Of a stretch of DNA of 64,000 bases, positions 47,794 to 60,230 are shown in pieces. Position 1 is the first letter of the stretch. Each line of letters opens with the position of its first letter. The translations under genes were made by a program, and so were the position numbers. Origin of the DNA: Glandiceps talaboti. Its lineage: Eukaryota; Hemichordata; Enteropneusta; Spengelidae. The notes beneath the pieces are model-generated. The model was not told the origin of the DNA. It saw only the letters and a list, made by a program, of their open reading frames with translations, and did no database searches. The stretch covers positions 18,430,342-18,494,341 of the forward strand of contig NC_135549.1 of assembly GCF_964340395.1 (NCBI RefSeq), read 5' to 3'.

Positions 47794-50700
47794 AATGATG
47801 ATGATGATGATGATGATGATGATAAATAGCCACCAAGTCATAACTATATTTACCCTTTTCATGAGGAAACCTTGTTTAAGAATGTTCCCTTTGGGTTCCC
47901 TGGCTAGAGCGTCAAGCACCCTACCATTACCAGTACCCTCGTCATCGCTGTCCTCGTCACTACTGTCAAACGGACTTTTAGCAACTTCACTCAGTCTCAA
48001 TGTTGACTATAATAGTATGAAATCAAATGAAAAAACCCCCCACATGATTGATAAAAACTCTTTGTATTAAAGATCTGAAGAGCTCAGGGGTTAACAAAAT
48101 TTCAACCTGACATACATCATGCACATCCATTGCCAGAGCTTGACGCAAAATCTATAGCCAGAACTGATTTTAATCATCGTTGGGTAAAGGTTATAATGAC
48201 TCTGACAATTCCATGAAGACAGCAAAAAAGGTAGGTTTGTTTAAACATGTTCTGCCAGGAATTGAAAAATACGAAAATACTATCATCTGAATATTTTTTA
48301 TTCATTCAAAGTCCGTATTTATCTTTAAAACGTTCTGCTCTGCTCCCTTACAAAACTTTCAAATCATACTACTCACGAATCTGTATACGTTCTCGTCATT
48401 GTTCTCGAACTCTGAACTCTCGCCACTTTTACCATTCGTCAACGACTGGATGTGTCCTTCTTGGAGTAGACTGTTAGCAAGGAGGGTGGCATCCTCTTTG
48501 TTGGGGACAAACGACCACGATACCAGCCATTCTGTGACGTCAGTACCTATTAGGAAGGCAAAACAAAGAAATGATTTACAATGTACTTCCCTCACGCAGG
48601 AACCGTCTTTGCTCAAAAGGGAGACTCAATTTGTGCTTAAGTTAAAAATAAATCCATTACAACATGGTTTGTTGAAATGAAGTCTGGATAAAGGTGTGAT
48701 CATTTTCCTTGTAAACCAAAGTTGTCCAAAATCTCTCAAAACTTTGCCATATGCAAGCTTCTTTCAGGTCAATGAACGGACGTAATGAACGATTCCAGCG
48801 GATGTTTGAGGGTTCACCATCTCGTTTTCAAGGAATCCGACACGTATTTATTTTCGCATAGAAACCCATATGGTATTCGGCGGCCATCTCGGATACTAAA
48901 ATTGCCTAATTTTAATATCATTTTGACCTCTATTAAAAAAGACGCTGTAAGCGGTGTTGTCATCATTAAGGAGGTTAGCAAAAGGGTTGTGAAAATGTTC
49001 CCATACAAATTAACAATTTACTCTATCGCGTTTATTTACAACATGTAAGTACAGGGAGATCTCACAATACGACGCGGCACCTTTCTTACCTCTAAAGCAG
49101 TTCTTGTACTCTTTACCTACAACCACGACATTTCGACGGGGTAACCCCGCACTGGCATCCTGCATAGCGCCTATCAGTTCCCTGAAAACATATAGAAGTT
49201 ATAAAATAAGCACACATTATTTACTGTTACACATTTCATAAAAGAGAAGTATAAGAGTTCAACAGTTCTGCGGTCCTCACTAGATGTATTACCATGACAC
49301 AATTTCTTTGAAATGTACACACTTGTATTCTTTTGTATCTGGCGAATAAAATCTCAATACAATTCATTCTAATACGGAAAGGTGGATATGATCCATGCAC
49401 AGATTAGTATACTAGTACGTACGTAGTAATGACCAGTGACAGAATACTTCACAAAACCCATCGTATAGTTATAGTACTTCGTCACAAACCACGGCCTGTT
49501 TTACGGCACCGTTCTTAACGAGCCGTCCCACTGGAAGTATACCGGAAGAAATAACAGCTGTGGTTTGCGAGAATGAGTGATCACATTGACCACCAATGAA
49601 AATTCAATATATAGTTATTAAAAATGGCAAGTTGACTGAGATAGAGGCGGTTTGTTATAACGTGTTACTTCTTGTTTGTTTTGTGTCTCTATGGTGTTGT
49701 GGAATTATTAACGTCAAGAGTGGAGCTAATTCATTCCAAGTAAATCCACCATGTTCTTGTGAAATGTCTCCAGATATACATATTGATATAGGTATCGTGG
49801 GTCGTTTTATATTACAAAATAAAGAGTCAGCGACCTCATCATCAATACATCATTTGCTTGCCATTTGGCAGTCAGTCTCAGAAAGTCAGTTGGCGCAAAG
49901 CTCGAACTTAGTTACAAAGCCTTTTACGATACACTTTGGCCTTATTTATGTGGGAAAAGTGACAAGTTGCGATAATTCAATTTTATAATCATTTTACAGT
50001 CACAATTATTATGTTTGTAAAAGGTCAGGGGTTGACGAAATCATGAAGTAACGTATAAATTATGCAATCAATCACATGCCATTTCTTTGTCATGGGGTTA
50101 TGTTATGGTGATGTCTGTCTGTCTGTCTGGCTTGCTTGAGTGTCTGTCTTTCTATGATATCATCAGTTGCCCTAAAACGGTTGTTCTAAACCAAGAATAT
50201 ACATGTATAAGGATTTGGTAAATATCCTATGAATACTGATGAGTTGCTTGCTTTAATTAATGATTTTGGGTTTCAACCCCGGGCCATGGCATTAGTTTTA
50301 TCTAATCAGGAGAGCAATAAGGATTACATAAGATCACCACATTGTTCAGGACTAGCTTTTTCTATAGCTCTGCCAGACAACTGTTTTTAACACCTTACAT
50401 TTCAAAATCATAACCTGAAGTGGGCCTCCACGAAAGCAGGCTTCAAATTCCATTTTATTGTTCTTTGAATTAGGATGAGAAAGGTCACGTCTCCTATAAA
50501 ACTTATTGATGTAACAAAATTGACTAATTTACATAATTAATTATTGTCAGTAATTAGGCAATATCTTAGGAATACAGTACAAACCTGTCTAATTCTGTTG
50601 GCGTGTACATTTCACATCAGTGATACCGAATTCTCAGGTTGAGACTACACAATATTGTATTATCATGCTACATTTACATGTTGGAATGATTTTTTGAAGT

Positions 50701-53700
50701 CATACTGAAACACAACACAGCGAAAAAATTATGACCGAGTTCGCGCATGTATATGAACGCATGCGCAAACTTAACTCGAATATAAATATTTGGGCGACCG
50801 AGAGTATATACCGTGATATCTCGATTGAAATTGAAATACTAACCCATGGCTGATATTTGGTAGTGTGTCTTTCGATGCACCGTTACCTCCCTGAGACTTG
50901 CTTGATTCTGCTCTCCTAATAGCCTCACCTATTAGCTGTACCCAGTCATCTCTTTCTTCTACGGACGCTGCTTGGATAAGAAATTCCTTTTTACCTCTTG
51001 TAAGAATCCTGAAAACGCCCTGTCGATAAACGCCATGGTTTGCGAGGATCAATATCAACGACGAACAAATATCATGAGTACAGTTGGTAAGCTAACACCA
51101 GTGTCTATACGAGCAGACTATCACTTTTGAAATACTATATACTAGTAGTGTACAGCCTCTTTTTCTTAAAGGTGATTCAAAATGCTCACATGCACTATCG
51201 CTAATTTGCTAGACGACATGTTTGTGAAATGCATTCTGGTTTTAAAACTTTTCAAAAGCGTCTGCAAATACCTTAAAATGACCCTTTTTCAGTCACTTCA
51301 TTAAATTTCCGGCTCAAAACTACTTCTCTGTTTTGCGTAGATTAGAGACGGGGACTAAATGTGGGCCAACTATTTAGCATTACCAGGAAATAACAAGTCC
51401 TTCGAAAGTAAGTTCTAAAAGAAAACATCATATTTTTGTTTGCAGACGGACGTACTACAAGGTACGGCGTATTGTTCATTGATTTTCATTCAAGGTATAC
51501 GGGTCTGTTGGCTCTCCGAGGTCATAGTGCAAATATTCCGAGGTCATATGCAAATGTTCTGAGGTCATAATGCAAATGTATGGATGTCACGACAACTGCA
51601 ACTGCACTGTCGAAAGGGAGAGGGAATGTATCTATCTTTAAAGGGCAACTCCGCTCCAGGAAATTGAGACATTTTCATGAACTATGGATTCTGTGGAGTC
51701 ATTTCATGATTTTACATTACCTACAATTACTTGCATCGCCTATAATTACTAATTACTAATATTGTGTCCAGTACCATTTTACATGATACAACTTGTATCA
51801 AACTTGAATTTCTGTTTGAGAAACCGGAATCCGTATTTAACCAATTGTCTGTACGTGACATCAATTACTTGCGATTTCAGAGAAGCATCGAGTAAATGCT
51901 GATCCCAGTCTAAAACGGTTATTTTTGAATTGCGTGTTTACCTTATAGTTCAAACCACTTTGCGTGATCGGTTGTGAGCAAGTACTTGCATTACATGGCC
52001 GCCACGTGTCACTTCAGTCACTATTCTATTAATAGAGTGAACAGTTCTCACAACAGTCCTGACGAAGTGATCACGTGAAGCTGATCATGAAACAGGTGTT
52101 ATTTGGAGTATTACATGTACTTGAACTTACAGGTTTTTTGTTGTACTCTGGACACGGGGATATAACTGAACAACCCTGCAATGCGATGACCCCCACAGCT
52201 AGACTATCGTCTCTCTTCTTGTAGTACGACAAAGACTCCTGGGCCAAAACAAACCAACGCGTTCTCCAGTTTGTTCTACGATGACCCTATGTGAGTGAAG
52301 AAAACATGGGGTTACTATCCATAGTACTATAGTAGTCACATCCTCGAGTCTCGCGTTCTCCCTTCCACAATGAAGCAACATTCGTATTTGGAATCATGGA
52401 GGTAGAATCGTATGGGGGAGGGGGGGGGGGGTAAGATTCCGTCCTACCTCCATTTTTGGAATACATTCACCTTATCTTTATGATGCACCAAAGGGATTGA
52501 CGTGAATAATAACCACACCGTTAAGAAGTTCATGCAAGCAACCATTAACATCACTCGTCAAAAATATATTAAAAACTAATATTTTGTTCTATCAAACATC
52601 AAGTTGGTTGAAATCGCAACTGCGCATGATTGTCTTAAGGGTAAACGCCTGCATATTAAGTTAATGGTCTCTTTATTTCGTAGTTCAAGGCCATCGGCCC
52701 AAATAACGAATCATTCAATATATACGTAACAAAAACAGGAAAACATACATGCAGTCATAAGGACAATAATTACAGGATTATTCACTCTCATAAACTTCTT
52801 TGTGCAATGTCATAGCATTGAAAACATAAGCTGCTAACCTTTGAATGGTATCAGTGTTATCGGATAAAAGTAAATTAAGAAAGTTTGCCTCACTTGGAAA
52901 CTCAAAATATCTTCTCGGAATATATTTTGTTCTGTAATGGTCATAAAATGGACAAATTAGGAGAAAGTGGTATTCGTTTTCGACCTCTTTAGATTGACAT
53001 AACTGACAAAGGCGTTGCCATCTTTCAATATTGTGTTTTCTGTCAGTCTCTATTCTGAGATAGTGTGTAGAACAACGAAAGCGGGCTAACATCTTGAGGT
53101 GTATAGGTACTTTAACAATGAACAAATATTTCTCTGGCTCTAGTGAGGTCTTAAACTCTCTATATGTCACTAACTTATCCATTAAACAAACTTCACTTTG
53201 CCATTTTGTGAACAAATACCTTTTAAAATTTTCAACAAATAACCCCACAAAACTATCAATACAGCCAACTTCTTGTCTTTCCCAAACGTCACGTAAGTTG
53301 CCGGGCGAGATACAGCAAATTTTTGACCTTATTAACCCAAGTTGGTCTTGTTCTTACACCAGAACATTCGATAGAATAAAGCATATCATAACATTTACGG
53401 GGATACCTTTTCTTTGACAAATTTAGTAATTTTGCCCAGTATTTTACACAACGCTTAGCAGTAATCAGTATGCAAATATATAGGGTATCTACCACACTCA
53501 CCTAACACTGTAACGTTTGGAGCATTACTAGATACTCTGAGAAAAGAACGGCAAGCAAGATAGTGTATTCTTTCTAAAGATTCATAATAATCATAACCCC
53601 AAATTTCTGAACCATAAGTCAAATTGGCAAGATAACAGTATCAAATAATTTAAAGTGAACGTGAAATGATAACATCCCTGTCTTTTTAATTACTCTTTGA

Positions 53701-54910
53701 ATATTAAAGAAAACTTTTCTAGCTTGTTGCGCCAGAGTTGTGGTAGCCATAGACCACTGGAGACGGCAAGAAAGTAAGACACCTAAATATTTGTAGTATG
53801 AAACTACTTCAATTGGTTCACCTCTGTACGTCCATTTTTCTTTTTTCGACAAACGCCCACCTGCTTTAAAAGTTACCACCTTTGTCTTGGAAAGATTAAC
53901 ACATAACTTCCACATATCACAATAGTCACTAAGAGTATTAAGTTGGCGCTGTAACCCTATTATCGTATCTGACATTAGTGTTACATCGTCTGCATACAGA
54001 AGACAAAACAATTCAGTCAGATCAGCACAAAGTTGAATACCACGCTTACAGTTTCTTTGTAATTCCCTTGGTAGTTCGTTTATAAAAAATGAAAATAAAA
54101 AAGGACTGAGCATGCATCCTTGACGAACCCCTAATGGGCATTCAAAATAATCTGTCAGACCTTCACTACCCCTTACACAAGATTTAACGTCCTGATACAT
54201 AGCAAATAACATTTTAAACATTTTCCCCCTGATACCGCCTGCATATTAACAACAACATAAGGGATTGTAACTACAGTACTTTTTAAAAATAAATTGCTAC
54301 CTGACCGGAATCAATAAGTCCTATGACATGAAATTGTACGTTTTATCACCATCAAGCGCAACTGTTACTTCAGTCATGTAGAGTACACGTGTACTGCCGT
54401 AACCATACACAACCACACGTTGTCTCAGATTTTCGACAACTCTGTTTCAACAAAGTATGGGCTTATACCATGTTATAGAGCGATGGTATGTATGATTTGG
54501 CCTTGGCTCTGTCGCCCACTACAGTGGCAACGAATCGTCGATATACGTTTTTTACTAATCAAAGTCCTCGTCAAACTGTTATTGTGATTTACGGTACAAC
54601 AATCAGCATAACAATAGTCTAAGACTACACCTACATAACAGCTTAGTAAAACTACTATTCACGCCCATAAGCATTAGTGTTTTCGTAAGAGTTAAACCAT
54701 AGTATGTTATCGACAATGATAGTTTGAAAGGTTATCTCCAAAACATTGAGAGGGTCACAAATTAAACCCTAGTTAATCACCATACACCGGCTATTATTAT
54801 ATGTAATGTCAACTACTAAGTGATTAAAATGAATCACAACAGTTCACAAATACCTTTTTAACTAGGAAGCCTTCTTTAAAGTTTACTATAGAAGCTTGTC
54901 CGTCATCCAT
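46198..54910 (-). CDS. PLEK: Pleckstrin (PH-DEP-PH)
   Basis: Nine coding exons: 54910-54854, 52286-52131, 51019-50844, 49181-49090, 48546-48377, 48006-47854, 47251-47168, 46707-46629, 46340-46198; all GT-AG, frame continuous, 369 residues (about 350 in vertebrates). PH1 is residues 11-112 (KEGFLVKK, GHRRTNWRTRWFVL, invariant Trp97 in the C-terminal helix), DEP about 131-217 (TDVTEWLVSW, LANSLLQEGHIQSL), PH2 about 258-365 (LKQGFLMKR, GHVRHTWKTRMFVL, Trp356). The domain order is diagnostic. In vertebrates pleckstrin is a PKC substrate that binds phosphoinositides at the membrane and alters the cortical actin cytoskeleton. The PH1-DEP linker is Ser/Lys-rich (SSKSQGGNGASKDT), where the vertebrate protein is phosphorylated; the DEP-PH2 linker has an acidic serine cluster (SSDEDSDDE). 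Whether the product equals PLEK or PLEK2 needs phylogeny. Intron 1 holds a LINE. The start is MDDGQ: no better upstream Met in frame. Confidence 0.94.
46393..46468. repeat. (CTGT)n tetranucleotide repeat
   Basis: CTGT units ending in a few CCGT variants, in the last intron of pleckstrin. Confidence 0.97.
47733..47822. repeat. (GAT)n trinucleotide repeat beside a pleckstrin splice donor
   Basis: About 30 GAT units with one AAT. On the gene's strand it is (ATC)n, starting about 31 bases after the donor of exon 6 (47854|47853). Reading through the donor would stay in frame and append some 30 isoleucines before a stop. Confidence 0.97.
49861..50129 (+). repeat. Dispersed repeat, copy in pleckstrin intron 3 (inverted mate at 55841-56113)
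   Basis: Matches the reverse complement of 55841-56113 with indels: shared blocks include AGTTACAAAGCCTTTTACGA versus GGTTACAAAGCCTTTTACGA, CAAGTTGCGATAATTC, ATCATGAAGTAA and GTCATGGGGTTATGTTATGG. The right end runs into GTCTGTCTGTCTG, so it looks like a retroposon with a microsatellite tail. Family unknown. Confidence 0.8.
51515..51579. repeat. Three tandem 21-22-bp units
   Basis: TTCCGAGGTCATATGCAAAT and two near copies in a row (CCGAGGTCATAGTGCAAATA, CTGAGGTCATAATGCAAATG). In pleckstrin intron 2. ATGCAAAT is an octamer-type motif; no function is implied. Confidence 0.9.
52660..54235 (-). mobile_element. 5'-truncated, decayed non-LTR retrotransposon (LINE)
   Basis: 1,576 bases inserted in pleckstrin intron 1, same strand as the gene. 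Reverse-transcriptase core at 54221-53619: GVRQGCMLSPFLFSFFINEL-type palm text, the catalytic LLYADDVTLMSD, and a thumb with KYLGVLLS. Further down come the LTYGSEIWGY block and, at 53248-52778, a C-terminal Cys-rich knuckle (CQLCQSKEVENEYHFLLICP) typical of CR1/jockey-type ORF2. At least three frameshifts (near 53635, 53485 and 53285) break the frame and the amino half with endonuclease is absent, so it is dead. The 3' end has AATAAAGA and no long poly-A. The 14-base string CGCCTGCATATTAA flanks it exactly (52646-52659 and 54236-54249). Confidence 0.95.
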
Positions 54911-55840
54911 ATTTGTCCCACCGACAGCTTGTCCGGCAACCCGTGTGTGCTGTGTACCTGGACTCTTGGAGTTTGCGAGGTCAGTTCTGTAGGTCGAATT
55001 GAAACGGGCGGCTGTAGGTGAACAACAGTTAATTGTGATCGTTCACTACCGGGAAATAGTGAATATACTTCCTTCTCAAAGGGCGATGTACAGTACGGAT
55101 AGTGAAAGCTGGTCGTCGTTCAGCCAGTACTGCCTTTACTTCCGCGTCACTTGCCGTTCAAAACAACACACAGAGGACGATGACCATAAAAGACCACCTA
55201 GGCGAGTGGTCATTTGTTGACACCTGTTGAGCTGAGTCTCATAATGACGCTCTCTGGACCACGTTGACACCGTGTATTTATCAGAAACTTGGACGAAATG
55301 TACTTGGTTAGAAGGCGGTACAGAGGGACGCACACTTCATTTTTTTTAAATTCAAATTTGTTATCTTTAATCAGAGACTTAAAAGATAAATTAATTGAGA
55401 TGAGAAAAAAAGGAAATGTTTCAATTTGATGTTTCAATTTATTACTAGTTTGAAGGGAAATGTACATACGACACATTGTTGTTATTCTATGATAAAAAAT
55501 TTGAGAAGTATATGCATAACGTTGAAACCAGGATATAAACACTGGAACACTTCTCTGTTTTTTGGTAAAATAATGTATGCAGATTAAATAATCGCATTGT
55601 TTTACAAATGTATCTGCACGTTAATGGCCTTGAGAGCACAGATAACCGTTTTTCTTGTCTGTGAAATGATTTTATAATCTCTTTAGTCCACGTAGTATTC
55701 GAGACTGCAAAATCATTTTTGATTCGATGCAAGGGTGTTATGTGTTTACGAATACAAAAGTAGACAGCCCATATAAACTTAAGCGCTCTATTAATTGATT
55801 AAAGAAAGAAAGACTGACAGACAGATAGAGACACAGAGAC
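54911..55840. other. Upstream region of pleckstrin
   Basis: Should hold the 5' UTR and promoter of pleckstrin. The frame stays open upstream of the ATG for about 40 codons without another Met. No core promoter element could be defined with confidence. Confidence 0.35.
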
Positions 55841-56113
55841 AGACAGACAGACAGACACCTCCATAACATAACCCCATGACAAAGGAATGGTATAATGTAT
55901 ACATTTACTTCATGATTTAGTTAACCTTTGACCTTTTACAAACACCATTGTGATTGTAAAAATTATTATAAAAAAGAGAATTATCGCAACTTGCAACTTT
56001 TCTCATAAATAAGGCCAAAGTGTGTCGTAAAAGGCTTTGTAACCAAGTTCGAGCTTCACGCCAACTGACTTTAATACGGGGAATATAACATTTCTGCGAC
56101 TTACTGCCGAATG
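55841..56113 (-). repeat. Dispersed repeat, inverted mate of 49861-50129
   Basis: See the mate. Here both sides carry CAGA-type arrays: about 55820-55858 on one side and a clean (CAGA)n at 56158-56213 on the other. A 76-codon minus frame (56147-55917) runs through it and shares translated fragments with the mate's plus frame (KVASCDNS versus KVTSCDNS), which may be the remains of a retroelement protein end. Confidence 0.75.
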
Positions 56114-56154
56114 GCAAAACAATATGTATAGAGAAACAGAGAGACAACGAGAAT

Positions 56155-56157
<3 letters not shown>

Positions 56158-56213
<56 letters not shown>
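56158..56213. repeat. (CAGA)n tetranucleotide repeat
   Basis: About 14 units, pure. Confidence 0.97.
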
Positions 56214-57071
56214 GACAGATAGATAAATAGAAAGAGGTAGGTACGTGACGTGAAGTTAGTCAACATGCATAAATATTAATCCACGTATTGTATACAAACT
56301 GTACGTTTGCAAGTCAAATCATCAGAGCCACAACCATTGCTTGTTGAACAAAGATAACACAAAAACGTGTGTACATTTTATTACATTCAATGACAATGTT
56401 TACGTTTAAATTTACAATTCTTATTATCTAAATATCAAAACTAGACACGAAAGGGAGAAGTATCTTATCAAAATGCAACATATGACTAAAACACTGTAAA
56501 CTGTCGTTGTAAAAGAACCCTCTTTGTGGCCCACAGTAGAAAGTTTCCCACTTCGATCAGTGAAAGTGGACAATTGACTTGTGGGTAAAGGTAGTCTCAA
56601 ACGTCATTCTGTATTGAGAGCACCAAGCTATATAATTTCAGTTTTCCCCACAAGGTTTTGTAACTTCCTGTATAAATAGTAAGATATAATAGTAATATTC
56701 ATTCAGTAAACTTTAACAGAGTTACAAATGTACGTCAAAGCGATATACATATGACTGGTAAATCAATATCGAAAAGTTATACATGTAGTACATGTTTTCC
56801 TATGAATTCTGAGACTAACAATTTACGTGTAATATATGAAGTATCCATTTGGCAGTGAAAGATAAATGCTCGCAAATTCCTGGAATATTTGTTTGGTTGT
56901 CACCGTCATTTCCTTTCAACGAGACGTGACCGAAATTCTTCCGATTGTTTGTACATATGTTAATTGTTAGCGAATTAAGTATTGACTACACAAGCCTAAA
57001 ACTGGGTGTGGAGAGACGTATTTTCAAATCTTGTGTGCGTTCTCAGACCACTAAAAATTCGTTAGTACTTA
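56214..57071. other. Non-coding stretch, no gene seen
   Basis: A+T-rich; no repeat or frame recognised apart from a TCTCAGACCACTA string at 57041-57053 that matches the hairpin stem at 44387-44414. Confidence 0.4.
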
Positions 57072-57590
57072 CTTCCTTTCTGTTTTCCATAATGGTCTGG
57101 AATGTTGTCAATGGAATTCTTAATATGATTACAGTGTCAACGTATTAAGGTGACGTCGCAATGACAATGTGTCAGATAATGAGAATTATATCACAAATAC
57201 GTGTAATATGTACTACCTCTTTAGTCCTCGTTCGAGGCTTTCATAAAGTTTGATTTCGTCGCACTCGCATTTGTTCCAGTGCTAATCTAAACTTCCTTTC
57301 TGTTTTCCATAATGGTCTGGAATGTTGTCAATAGAATTCTTATAGCCGCAGGTCTTGTTTGGTTTACACACTGAGAACTTTAAAATCACTGTTCATCACT
57401 GTCTCACAACATCAGATGCAAAACTTTAATATGATTACAGTGTCAACGTATTAAGGTGACGTCGCAATGGCAATGTGTCAGATCATGTGCGTTGTACTTC
57501 TATGATTAGAAGGACGTTTTCACAGTAATGAACCCTACACGACATTCTCATGTAGGTCAATGATTCAACTCACAATAAGGACTGCTCATT

Positions 57591-57622
<32 letters not shown>

Positions 57623-57670
57623 AACAACAACAACAACAATTCAAATCTTATTGAGAATTATATCACAAAA
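57072..57670. repeat. Broken tandem duplication
   Basis: A continuous block at 57072-57200 recurs in three pieces: 57292-57344 (ACTTCCTTTCTGTTTTCCAT onward), 57427-57484 (AATATGATTACAGTGTCAAC onward) and 57652-57670 (GAGAATTATATCACAAA). The pieces are separated by about 82 bases and by about 167 bases containing (CGA)n(CAA)n at 57591-57640. Either the second copy gained insertions or the first lost them. Confidence 0.85.
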
Positions 57671-57949
57671 GTATCAACGATTCGAAAAAAAAAACCTTAC
57701 AGGCTTTACAGACAATCTTACGAAGTAAAATCCATTGAATATGTGACTAGTTAGCCAAATAACTCTCATTGTACACTATGCACGAATATGGAATGTATAC
57801 TCTGGTCGTTGAACGTCACTACAACGCGCGTCTATGTCACGACAACGCGTGTAGACCTACGTCACTTGTTCTGCTGTGTTCGAAATATGAGTCAAAACTG
57901 TCAAAATTGCCATTACTTTCCCTGATTTTTCTTTGATATTACTGGCGCT

Positions 57950-58122
57950 GGTATAATTATGTTATTCTCCAATATTTTTCTTCATTCAGCAGGAAAATAC
58001 TCGTGACCTAAGGGATGTCGCTACTTGTCTATCGACTCGTAGTGACAAAGGCCCCTTAGGTCACTCGTATTTTCCTTGGCTGTACGAAGAAAATCATTGG
58101 GAATAACGTCTAAATGGTACCA
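57950..58122. repeat. Foldback element, about 170 bp
   Basis: Left arm AGGAAAATACTCGTGACCTA then AGGG pairs with the right arm whose reverse reads AGGAAAATACGAGTGACCTA then AGGGG. Pairing continues outward with small gaps (CAATATTTTTCTTC with the reverse of GAAGAAAATCATTG, and GTTATTC on both). Loop about 30 bases. No coding capacity. Confidence 0.75.
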
Positions 58123-59413
58123 TTGAAATGACAGAATTAGTCGGATGACAACATCATATCTTGAATCTTTTGAAAGAATTCATATTTCAATACTACAATT
58201 CATGCTGCCACCTTAAAAGCTGCACGATTTGCAACTGGAACTATTTTTGGAACTATTTTGTTTGATATAATAACTTCCTTACAATATCGTATACCCTGAA
58301 CAGTATTACATCATCAGTTGGTAAGTGTATGTACGAAGATGTACAAATGGTATCATGGTACAACAAATCACATCAAATTGATTTGGAGTTTGGAACCAAA
58401 CTTTAAATCAGCTTCACCAAAGCGACCACGTTTTTAATCTGTTACCGCACTTATGGATAAAAATCGACCCGTAATTAACATCTACAATTATGTATGATTA
58501 TTAGGGTTTTTTAAATAACTATTTGCAGTTAAAATATTGTTGGTTGTCTAATCGAAAAATAATACCCCAGTTACAGCCAGTGCAGCTTTATTATCAATGA
58601 CATTTAGCCTTGGATAAAAGTTCAGTCTAATGCATATGTTATGCTTTGTACACCAAAACCAAGACATAGTTGTGTTCTGAGTTGTGTCACATGTGAAGTC
58701 GTGTATGAAAAATTGCTGGATTTTATGTTTAAGTTTAGCCTATAATTACTAGTGCTGTTTTGGTTGTTATACACCAGTAGTGTACAAGTGTGAAAAACAC
58801 AAACCACGCACATTAAATGTGCATGGTTTTAATTGAAACAAATTAAGACAGACCTAAGATAGCACTTTGAAGTGATCAAATATTAATTGAATGAAAGTGT
58901 TCTGGTAAAAAGTGAAACGCGTTGAAGTTTACAAACAAACTCAAACTTGAATTTGAACAACAATATCGAGAATTTCAAACTGGATTCCCCAAACTTCAAA
59001 ACCAGTCATACTGCTATAATATTCAGCGAGTTGCGGATCCTATTTGAAAGGGGATAATTAAGTACGACTACCTGTGTTCAAAATATCTAGTTTAAAGTTA
59101 CGAGTAAAAACAAACTTACGCTAATTACATGTAACATATGTTGACTATATAGATAGTAGGCACAGAATGATAAGGATTCATTGTCTGTACATGTACAGGC
59201 GAAAACTTACTCTCTGAATCCATTTTAAAGAAATTATCCAGGCAGGACTTTTATACGTTGACAGTAACATTAATGCGGTTAATAATATTTCCATGTTTTA
59301 GAATAACCATTCCTGATTATAGCTTGAAGTGTGACCGTTTCAGTTTAGGCCTATGATGTCAAACTACATGGCAACGAATAGACAGTCCACACAGTCATGT
59401 GTTCAGCACGTGA
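58123..59413. other. Probable 3' UTR and downstream region of the CUB/EGF receptor
   Basis: An AATAAA on the minus strand at 58592-58587 lies about 820 bases after the stop codon at 59414 and could end the 3' UTR. No other gene seen. Confidence 0.35.
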
Positions 59414-60162
59414 TTATACGACAGCTTCTTCAATGGTTGCCTGCGGCGCTGTCTCGTCACAATTCTGTATTTCACCGACCGAATGATTACTTGAATGGCC
59501 TGTTGCATTCTTATCGGTTGAGGTTACTGGAACGGCTGTGTATATCACTGTTTGAGAGGTTTTAGAGGGTTCATTTTGTTGGCGGTGGCGTCGGCGGCGC
59601 CTCGTCCGTCTTCGTGCCAGTAGAACTAGAAGGATGCATAGGATGAGAATTCCGACGACAATTGGCAGAATAATGTACAGCAGACGACCAGATCCCATTG
59701 ATTCGTCGACTTCAGTTTCAGCTGAAACAAGAATAAAAAGAAAGAAAGTGATATCTTTTTGAGGTGGTTTACGAAAGTAAAAACAATGTTTATGATTTGA
59801 TATAACGTTAATGCATATCCATGATATTGATGACGCCGGTCATAAATCGCCTTCTGGCATTGTTAGCACATTTGGTGGCATAGTAGGGTTTAGTCTACAT
59901 TTTTGTACACATATGATAAACCGCCATTCAATCGTTAATGTATTATCATAATGCCTAAATGCCATTCTTGAGATCAAGAGACGGTTAAGTAAGTTTCATT
60001 TTTCTGAGAATTCTAAAAACTACATTTTAATATGCAAACATTGCCACCCAAAACATGTAAACTAAGCTTACGTCCCATTACATAAGAACGCTTAGGTGCA
60101 ACCAACGGACCAACCAATACAGCAGCAGGAGCAGCAGCAGGAACAGTAGTAGCAGCAGCAGC

Positions 60163-60230
<68 letters not shown>

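Noticed and set aside
49596-49988. 130-codon plus frame with a hydrophobic N-terminal segment
   Set aside because: It lies in pleckstrin intron 3 on the other strand and its second half is the dispersed repeat; no splice partners or homology seen.
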